Source: Oscheius onirici
Lineage: Eukaryota; Nematoda; Chromadorea; Rhabditida; Rhabditidae
Reading direction: 5' to 3'
Assembly: GCA_932521025.1 (NCBI GenBank)
Contig: OW051470.1
Span: 1,364,001 to 1,428,000, forward strand
Length of the DNA: 64,000 nucleotides
Shown here: piece by piece, positions 56,470 through 64,000 of the stretch
How positions within the stretch are numbered: position 1 is the first letter of the stretch
Layout: each line of letters opens with the position of its first letter
Notes under the pieces: model-generated
Databases searched by the model: none
What the model was told of the DNA's origin: nothing
What the model saw: the letters and a program-made list of their open reading frames with translations, nothing else
Program-made: the position numbers and the translations under genes

Positions 56470-59400
56470 TGCATTTTTTTGTTTTGCTCTGTATCATCGA
56501 GTAAAATCTTCCCAGAGCTTCCCGAATGACCCAAATTTCGGAAAAGAGAGAAAAACAAGTTTTAGTTAACCTCATTGAAGAGTTCGAAAAGAACACAAAC
56601 TATTAGGAACAGAAAATTGGGATTTTATCCAATGAAAGAGATTCGAAAACAACGTTCTCCAGGGCAAATTCCACTTGCTGACGCTGGCTTGCAGGACAAT
56701 TTGTGTCTGATTCGAATTAGAAGAACTAGCGAGCATGTTGAGAAGGAGGAGGAACATGTTTCGGTGCTTCTAGGATCTAGAACATTCCGAACTAGAAGCT
56801 AGAGTTTTTTTTTGGAGTGTGACGCCTAGTTTTTTCCAAGATCAGAAAGATCAAACACTTATAATACATCAGTTTTTTTAAAATAATATGTTACAGTAAC
56901 CGAGCAGTATAAATGCGAAAAACTGTCTTCGAATCCCTAACTTTTTGCTTCCGCGAAACGATTTGTGCACAGAAAGACATGGAATTTGCAAGGCGAACAA
57001 AATAGAAGGAAGAAAAATCGAAGTGATGGAACACAAGATTGTGATGAAGGACTTTGTCCTGTCGGGTCAGGTCGTCTTTTCTGAAGAAACCTTGGCGACT
57101 AAAAATGGATCAAACTCGCCGGAGAAAAACTTTAGACATCAGAAAAGAAAAATAGTTTTCTCTCTGATTAGCGGGAACCTAAAAATCCTGATGATAGAAG
57201 CAAACCGATAAGAAGAAAATAAGTAAGATCATACGGAGGACCATAATGGATAAAAAAACGTCTAACCTGTGTTAGCCATAGCAAAAAAAAATAGAATTCA
57301 AAAAAAACATCTTTTCAACGTCATCACTCATTTCCTCTGTCCCTATAATGACACTCTATCACTCCTCAATTATTGGATTACTTCTCAAAAAAAGCTAATC
57401 TCCCAACAAAATCCTGGAGAGCAAAAAAAGTGCCAGAGCAAGATGATACGGGATGGCTAATTAGTGTTCATCAGTGATAAATTGTGGTCTCTTCTCTCCC
57501 CGCTCCCGTGAGGAAGAGACTGATGCGTCGGCTTGGCAACGTGATCGGGAGAAGCTAATCCTTCGCCCTCAAAATGTGGTACGACATACTCACCGGCTAA
57601 AAAGTTTGTCATTTTTGGTCTTATTTTCATGGAGATTAGTCACTGGGTACAAATAATGACTCAGGGGGAGAAGATTGGGTAAACAAAAATTAGTAAGGTA
57701 CTGAACGAGGAACCTTGTTGCAAAGATTGTTTTGAGACTAAAAGATGTGAATTTCAAATCGGTTCTCACTGAAACCAGGGCTTAACATTCTAAACTATTA
57801 AAGTTTTGTCTGTGATTCTGTCTGCTTGTGACTCTATGGGACCACGGGCAAGTCAAGAGAAGTTACCGTATTACCTCTATTAGAAGCACCCCTTTACGTA
57901 AGAAATACACAATTGCGTATTCGCGTTTTCAAAACATCAAAAAGCTGAAAAGTATCGTATTGCCTCTGAAAAATGTGAATACGTAATTGTGTATTTCTTA
58001 GGTAAGGGGGTGCTTCTAAAAGATTTAATACGGTTAGTTTTTTTTTATAACAAGGGTTGCAGGGCAAAGTCTCACAATCTGTCTCACTGTTTTTAGGTTC
58101 TTCCCGTCCATGAATTTTATCCTCTTCTTCGAAAGTTACCACAGCAGATCAACCCAGACTTCAGCCATGTTCCTCTAACTGTTTTATCTCCCAGAACTGA
58201 CTAATTGCTTCTGCTTTTTTTTAAAGTTTTCCACAGCAAAACAAAACAACAACTTTCATCGGATCTCCTCTAATTATTGTCAATTAAGGCTTCAGACACC
58301 CACAGAGACCTGGGAGCAATTCAAAATGGATTTGACACTCAGTTTGGAACTTGGCGTCAGACTTCAAAATTGAAAGAAATATAAAAATGAAATAAGATAA
58401 AGAATAACATCGCATTGCTGAAAACGGGAAATTAAACTGAAAAACGGGATGTATTCCTGAAGCTCCGAAAAATGGGGGGAGGTGTAAAGAAATCAGCCCT
58501 GTAGTTACAATCTGATCATTCTGTCAGGAAATTGATAGTCTTTTGAAGTTTTTCAGTGCAGGAATCTTTGGAAGGAATAAAACGGTCTAGCTGCTGATGC
58601 TAAGCCAAGCAGCACAAACCAAAACGAACAAAAAAAATGGGAAACTTGGCAGACAGTCAGACAATAAGTACTATGGCTTCTGTATTTTATGTCAGGGACA
58701 TACTTTGAAAATTTTCGACTGTTTCCAAGAAGGGCAAGTTCTGAAATTGTTGGGAAAATACTAACTTGGGGAAGTAAAAGAAAAGCTGGGCGTTCAGTTT
58801 TTTATAGCTAAGAAAGCCAAAACTACTCGTCGCGTGTCTACTAGATCAGGCGTCTCTAGCAACAGAAAAACATCGTCTCTGTTTTTGCGGCTAACACTTT
58901 GGCTTCAGCAAGTTTCTGGCTTCTTACAGCTGGAGACGAGGGACTCGACGTCATTCTGACACATCTCTGGCTCTCCGTCTTTCTCTGACCACAATCCTCA
59001 ACTTCCTGCCTTTTTTGAAGGGAAAGGGTGTATAAATCTGAACATAAATGCTGAGAATTACTGTAGTCCTTGCCCGCTCGGAGTTTGAAAACAGACAAAT
59101 GTTCTTTGGAAGTCTGAGTCTCCCGATCACACCCGTTTCGTATCGCCGCGCGCCATGAATGGGCTTCGGGCCGGATGCTTGTTTTTCGAACAAAAGTTCC
59201 TTTTTTTGAGGTAACAAATTGACGCCCTGTGAAAGCAGAGGTTGAGCTAAATTTTGAACTGTTCTCCTTCGAGGAGAACAACAAAAACTTTAAAAATGGA
59301 ATGAGAGTTGAGAATTTCTAGCTGCTTATTTTCGTTTTCAGAAGTGGTCCTCTTCTTCTAGACTTCTCTTTTTCCTAATCTCAACTCCTTGCCAAAGAAT
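56470..59400. other. Gene-poor stretch
   Basis: Only short open frames without recognisable domains, e.g. minus strand 58856-59284 (142 residues, no motif). A TACCGTA-like foldback element lies at 57866-58034. I see no supported gene. Confidence 0.5.
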
Positions 59401-59401
59401 C

Positions 59402-59760
59402 GGTAATACTGTAGCAGGCACCCCCCCCCTCCATTCAAATATTTTGGCGCGCAATGTGTGAAATCGGGATTTTCACCACTTTTCCGTTATTTTTTCACGT
59501 TCTACATGTGTTTATCGAACTCGGCGCCAATTATAACCCCTAGGATGCCGAAATACTTGAAAAATTAGGCGAAATACTTCAGAATAAGCAACATCGCTAA
59601 CATATTGCACCCCCCGAGAGGTAGTTTTTGATGCTGCGTTCGATAAAAGCAGCTAGAACGTGAAATAATACTGAAAAAATGGTTAAAAACGCGAATTTAG
59701 TCAATTTATGGTTTGCGCGCCAAAATATTTGAATGGAGGAGGTGCCTGCTAGTATTACCA
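59402..59760. mobile_element. Foldback MITE
   Basis: Arms GGTAATACTGTAGCAGGCACC and ATTCAAATATTTTGGCGCGC, with complements at the right end, around a C-run and an AT-rich core. Confidence 0.8.
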
Positions 59761-59859
59761 AAAAATCTTTATTCCGAAATCACCAAAGACAGGGGAAGTT
59801 CTTCTCCTTCTGTTCAGTGTAGTCCGGAATCTCGGTAGTCACTCTTCCAATCGTAGTGC

Positions 59860-60351
59860 TCACACTCTCCAGAACATGTGGACCAGATCCCTTTGCATTT
59901 TAAAGTCGCTGTTGACCCATTGTAGGAAACCGCTACAAACCTTTCCCCAATGCTTGCCATCAGTGATAATTCTGATGCATTCGTTAGTCATCTTCCCCAG
60001 ACTCCGGTGCCAGCAGTTACCTTAATCTAAAATATCGGGAAAGGTTGGCTGTACACGATCAATTATCCTATCCTCTCCAGGTCTTGGATTGTAATGAAGA
60101 ACATGTTTGTAGTTTTTGTCGAAGAAGTTGAAACTACAGCCTCCGTTCTTTTCATAGTTGTTCTGGGCCGAAGTGTAGAAGATGATCTTGTCTCCTTTTT
60201 TCAGAAGTCCGTTGGGGAAGGTGAACATCTTGACATTGGCATCAACAGCTTTGCTCGGGTCTGGAATCAAACGACGCAGAGTGTTCTCTGGAGCGAGATC
60301 AGCTCCGGCTAGAGACACTGCTCCGCAGACGAGGACAGCGATGCTGAACAT
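59860..60351 (-). pseudogene. Secreted galectin-like protein with in-frame stop
   Basis: ATG at 60351 starts a signal peptide (MFSIAVLVCGAVSLAGA). The frame then has KKGDKIIFYTSAQNN, FNFFDKNYKHVLHYNPRPG, with the LHYNPR element of galectin-type carbohydrate domains. At 60022-60024 a TAA follows FPDILD, yet the same frame stays coding-like to 59860 (GNCWHRSLGKMTNECIRI, DGKHWGKVCSGF), with matching Cys. AATAAA on this strand lies at 59768-59773. An intron that removes the TAA could not be found with acceptable sites. It is either a recent nonsense change, a sequence error, or readthrough. The lectin assignment is tentative. Confidence 0.55.
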
Positions 60352-60849
60352 GGCTGGACATGGTTTAGAGAACAGAGGAAACCCTTTTGAAGGGATGGAA
60401 GGACTTAAAGTGGGTAGTTAATAGTGAGAGCGACTAAAGGTCCCTCTGTCTCCGTGAAATATGGGCCATAAACGGGAAGCAAGCTCTAATCGCCTAGATT
60501 CGCTGTCTCTCTGTCCCATACTCTAACACAAGAACCGGTACTTTAGTAATACACGGAATATCTTTCCTAAAGCCAAGACCTTCTTACCATTCTTTATTGT
60601 TTGACATTTTTTTATTTTTTTATGTTTTGTTTGAAAAAAAATTATTATTCTAAAACCCATAAAGGACAATATTCTGGACGGTACAACCATTTATTCCGAT
60701 TGTTGGGCCGGCTCAGATCGAAAAGGAAGGCTTTACCCACTTCAAGATCAACCACTAATACAACTTCGAAAAGGCCGGAATCAATTCGCCAGTTCTGGCC
60801 GATTACCTAATAATTTCCTATCAATTATACAATTTTACTCCTGATAGAT

Positions 60850-61225
60850 ATTATAACACAAGGTTGGGAACGCTCTTCCAGGGCTAGAGTTGAAATTCAT
60901 GACTTCGCTCTGTCACGGAGCCCTAGTCATGGTTTCCCTTTCATTCCTCCTTTGTGACTCTCTTCCAGTCACTCTCCCTGACCCTCCAAAGAAACTACCG
61001 GAATTGTATTATTGTATATCAGTGAGTCTCAGTCCTACTGCCCCTTCCCTTCTTCCCTTGTCATTCTGTTCCAGTCACACAGTCCCTGTAAGACCCAAGT
61101 CGTTAGAACACTTCGTGCACTGGACGCCCAGCCTGTTCCTAGCTTTAGTGAGTCTCAGCTCAGTCTTATTGTCCCTTCCCTTCTCCCCTAGTCACTCCGT
61201 TCCAGTCACCCAAACTCTCCAAAGA
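60850..61225. repeat. Dispersed repeat copy
   Basis: AACGCTCTTCCAGGGCTAGA and TTCGCTCTGTCACGGAGCCC match 8935-9000 inverted. A ~150-bp unit (CCCTTCCCTTCTYCCYTWGTCA) is then repeated at about 61040 and 61175. Confidence 0.6.
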
Positions 61226-61230
61226 AACTA

Positions 61231-63448
61231 TCAAATTGCTCGTTTGCATTTTCCAGCTTTGCCCCAGTTAGCAAAGTTGTAGCCCTGATCAAAATCCGAC
61301 GTCTGAACCGAATTCTTGTAGCAGCTTGTGCCCTTGGCTGGAGGAGGAGGCGCTCCGCGGACGCAGTAGATTCCCTGACGATCGATTGTAGGCGTATTCA
61401 TCAGACCTTGTTGGCTGTCCTTCTTGTAGAACTGAACGGCCTGACGGCCGTGATCCGCGCACTTGTTGTTCGGGTAGCTTTTGAGCCAGTCAGTCTCATG
61501 TGTTAAGGTCGTTTCCTTGCTTTTCGGCTGAACAATCAGTCTCATTTGAAGATTCAGAGTGATAGTGGGACAGAGACACAGAGAGAGTCAGAGGGACAGA
61601 GGAAGACAGATTGACAGACTGACAGAGGAACAGAGGGACAGAGAGACAGAGGAATAGAGGGATAGAGAGACAGACGGACAGAAAGACAAAGACAAAGGGA
61701 CAGTAAAACTTACATGTCTGAACTGCCTGAATTCGTTGACGTACTTCTTCACAAACTCCGGCTTCGCGTCACACTTCGTCTCTCCCATCTGGCTTCCATC
61801 TTTGTATCCAATCGGCACGTAGTACCGTCCATTCGGGAGCTCTCCATTCTTGAACTTGGCCTTCAAGTGATAATCGCTGGCCGCGTAGCATCCGTCACAA
61901 TCCCCCCACTTTGAGCAGAAGTCGTGGTAGGCCTTGAGATTCAGGACTCCTTTTGAAAGTGGCGGCACAAAGAGCTGTGGGTTTAAACATCACAAAGTCG
62001 GATGCTTCGAGGAAAGGATATGGCTTGGGAATGCCACTGCCGGTACTGTAGCCGTGCGGCTTCAAAGAACAAAGCCACGGAATCTGCTCGACCGTGCAGA
62101 CGAACCACCTGGCCAGGGTAGATGGAAGAGACTGAGAAGCGTTGAAGGACCAGAATCAGGTCGTTCTTCTCCTGGACTACGAAATTTGAGTCGTTGCGAT
62201 GAATGTATCCTCGATGATAGACGGCTCCCGGGACGGTCCATCGTTCATGTGGAGAGGCAATCCTGACCACTGGATGATGGCTGTACAATTGGGCTAGCCA
62301 TGGGATGTTTGAAGAAGTTTGCAGCTTGGCCGGCTACCAGTTTTCTTTGCATCGTGGGTAATCTTGTAGCAGAATCCTCCGAGCAGGGCCGAATCACTGT
62401 CTTCGCACTGGACTTTTGGTTCTGGAAGAAGAGGGAACTTAGACAAAAAAGGGTAAGTACAGGGTGATAGTTTGAGGAACAGTAGGCAGAAAGAAGTAGG
62501 CTACAGTATGATACAGTAAGAACCAGGACTGTGGGGCTCTGGTAGGATACAGTAAAAGACAAGGAAGGACAGTAGTGGTTAACAGTTAGAGAACAGTAGC
62601 AGATGGTAGAAGTGAGTACCCTACAGTATACTACAGTAACTAATAAATAAGGACTGTCAACAGAAACAGTACAGGTTAATAGCAGACAGTTCTGAACAAT
62701 ACTGAACAGTAGGGAGCACTAAAGAACACAGTCGGAGACAATAGATCTGAAGCAGTAGAATACAGTAAGACAGTATACTACAGTAGGAAGCAGAAATGAA
62801 TAGAAGAAAAAGCTTCAGAGGACGGTAGAGAACAGTTTGAGAATAATAAGGGACAGTCAAGGATAGAGTTGTAAAGAGTATGAAAAAGCACGGTATGGTA
62901 GGGGCACAATAGAATTAGAGAACAGTAGGCTACTGTAGAGGACAGTGAGTGGTAGTAAACGACAGTCAGTCTGGCTCAGTAGGAAACAGTCCAGAGACAG
63001 TATGAAACAGCCTGGTTCAGTAGGATACACTGTCAAAAATGAAAGTTAGAGACAGTGGAGACAAAGGGGACAGTAGGCTACTGTAGAGGACAATAAGTGG
63101 CAGTAGAGGACAGTATGTGACAGTAGGGAAGTACTAGAAGGAAAAAAATTCGATGAGTTAATCCCAGATACAGGTGATCTTCGTTCCAGTGTAGCTCTTC
63201 ATCGTTGCGTCGCCGTTCAGTGGGAAGGGGAGTCTCGCATGGCAGTCTTCTACAGCTCTCTCTTTTGAAATCCCTTTGGCCAAGAGGAACGTCTGCTCAC
63301 AGCGACCCGCCTTGTGTCGATGACTGCCCGAGACGTCTTCACTACTGTCGAGCCAGTCGCCATCGCAGAAGGCCGCAAAACTACCGTCAAAGTAGGCGGC
63401 CTCGATGTCCGGTAGAGCCACGAGGAGGAGACAGAGAAGGCGGAGCAT
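61231..63448 (-). CDS. Secreted cysteine-rich lectin-like protein
   Basis: The first exon, 63448 to about 63171, begins MLRLLCLLLVALPDIEA (signal peptide), then FCDGDWLDSSEDVSG and AVEDCHARLPFPLNGDA. A second coding block at 62423-62100 includes CEDSDSALLGGFCYKITHDA and a hydrophobic/Arg region. A third, 61969 to about 61714, has FCSKWGDCDGCYAASDYH and YYVPIGYKDG. The last, about 61545-61231, has KSYPNNKCADHGRQAVQFYK, IYCVRGAPPPPAKGTSCY and ends NWGKAGKCKRAI. Cys spacing in the first two blocks suggests a C-type-lectin-like fold, but it is not certain. The exact middle splice sites (62100-62330) are unresolved. The first intron is a TACTGT array. Confidence 0.55.
61560..61712 (-). repeat. Intronic GGGACAGAG array
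   Basis: GACAGAGGAACAGAGGGACA-type repeats on the plus strand within an intron of the lectin-like gene. Same unit as 40660-41006. Confidence 0.8.
62440..63135 (-). repeat. Intronic ACAGTA array
   Basis: About 700 bp of diverged GGACAGTAG/CTACAGTA units, which read TACTGTCC on the coding strand of the host gene, as in the kinase intron at 14485-15734. Confidence 0.85.
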
Positions 63449-64000
63449 CCAGAAGGCGCACCACTGGCGAAACTGAAGCTACTGGGAAGTTGCTTTTGAT
63501 TTGACAAGTCGTCGACTTGTAATGTTCTTGTCAAGAAGATGTGGGATTAGAATTTTAGGAAAAAAAAACTTGTTTCTGTAACTTTTCTGGAACTGAATCA
63601 ACTGGGAAGGGGTATCTCGACAGTTCAGAGGATATTGTGGGAATCTAGCTAATATTAGAACAGAAATCAGAGAGGCGGACATAGAGTATGAGTCAAAAGA
63701 CACCTGACTGGCGATCCTGTGACTCTTATCGACTAGCGCAATAGAGCGACATTAGTAGCAACCGTTCTAGTGTTTTTGGTCAACCAACTGCCCAAAGCAG
63801 GCAGCCTGAGCCATTCTTTCAATCGTTATTCGCTTAAATCAAGTATGATTCTTGACTAGAGCGTCTTGTAGAGTAAAACATTCATTCTTCGTGTTTCTCT
63901 ACCAACAATATCTACTAACAATAAAAGACTGATCCAATAAGAAAAGACGTGGATTTGACTTGTGAGAAATATTGTTCACTTTTTGTTGCATTACGTAATT
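63449..64000. other. Upstream region, no gene seen
   Basis: Probably includes the promoter of the lectin-like gene. No TATA box or coding frame could be supported. Confidence 0.4.

Overview
The window looks like nuclear DNA of a nematode. The evidence is short introns with TTTTCAG-type acceptors, a cuticle-type collagen, Receptor L-domain proteins, a TTBK-like CK1 kinase of the type common in worms, nematode thrombospondin-like cysteine-rich secreted proteins, trans-splice-like acceptors just before start codons, and intronic tRNA genes. I could not name the species. Exon coordinates below are hand-derived from splice signals, reading frame and phase, and are not supported by transcripts.

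0-2.6 kb: the 3' end of the spliceosomal helicase Aquarius (EMB-4), then fragments. 2.9-10.8 kb, minus strand: the most unusual gene, a type I membrane protein. It has two extracellular Receptor L-type domains, a Thr-rich stalk, one membrane helix, and a cytoplasmic Ser/Thr phosphatase of the PPP family. Its 5' exon and upstream DNA are repeated in inverted orientation at 16.7-17.9 kb. Between the two arms lie a miniature single-L-domain membrane protein (12.2-13.7 kb, minus) and a TTBK/CK1-like kinase (14.0-16.2 kb, plus). The right arm abuts a ubiquitin-specific protease (18.0-19.3 kb, plus).

19.3-29.5 kb is a repeat-rich island with a pair of ~345-bp inverted repeats (20.97-21.32 and 28.68-29.03 kb). 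They enclose a deleted AMP deaminase copy, LINE and Gypsy-type fragments, a foldback element, and an Upf1-like helicase with a one-base deletion and an altered Walker A lysine. 30-37 kb: an unplaced two-block coding region, a complete small secreted thrombospondin-like gene (minus), and a five-exon gene of unknown family (plus). 37.4-39.3 kb: tRNA-Gln and a cuticle collagen.

40.2-56.3 kb, minus strand: one 27-exon gene for an ankyrin-repeat protein of about 1236 residues with a C-terminal Dpy-30 motif. Its modules look like tandem duplications. Its introns hold tRNA-His, tRNA-Gln, tRNA-like repeats, several foldback elements and an opposite-strand basic-protein ORF. As given, the gene has a GC-AG intron and a one-base frameshift near its 3' end. 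56.4-64 kb: a second tRNA-Gln(CTG), a mostly non-coding stretch, a small secreted galectin-like gene broken by an in-frame stop, and a cysteine-rich lectin-like secreted gene.

No operon or pathway linking the genes can be shown. The 2.9-19.3 kb block (receptor-phosphatase, mini-receptor, kinase, deubiquitinase) suggests a signalling cluster reshaped by an inverted duplication, but that is inference.
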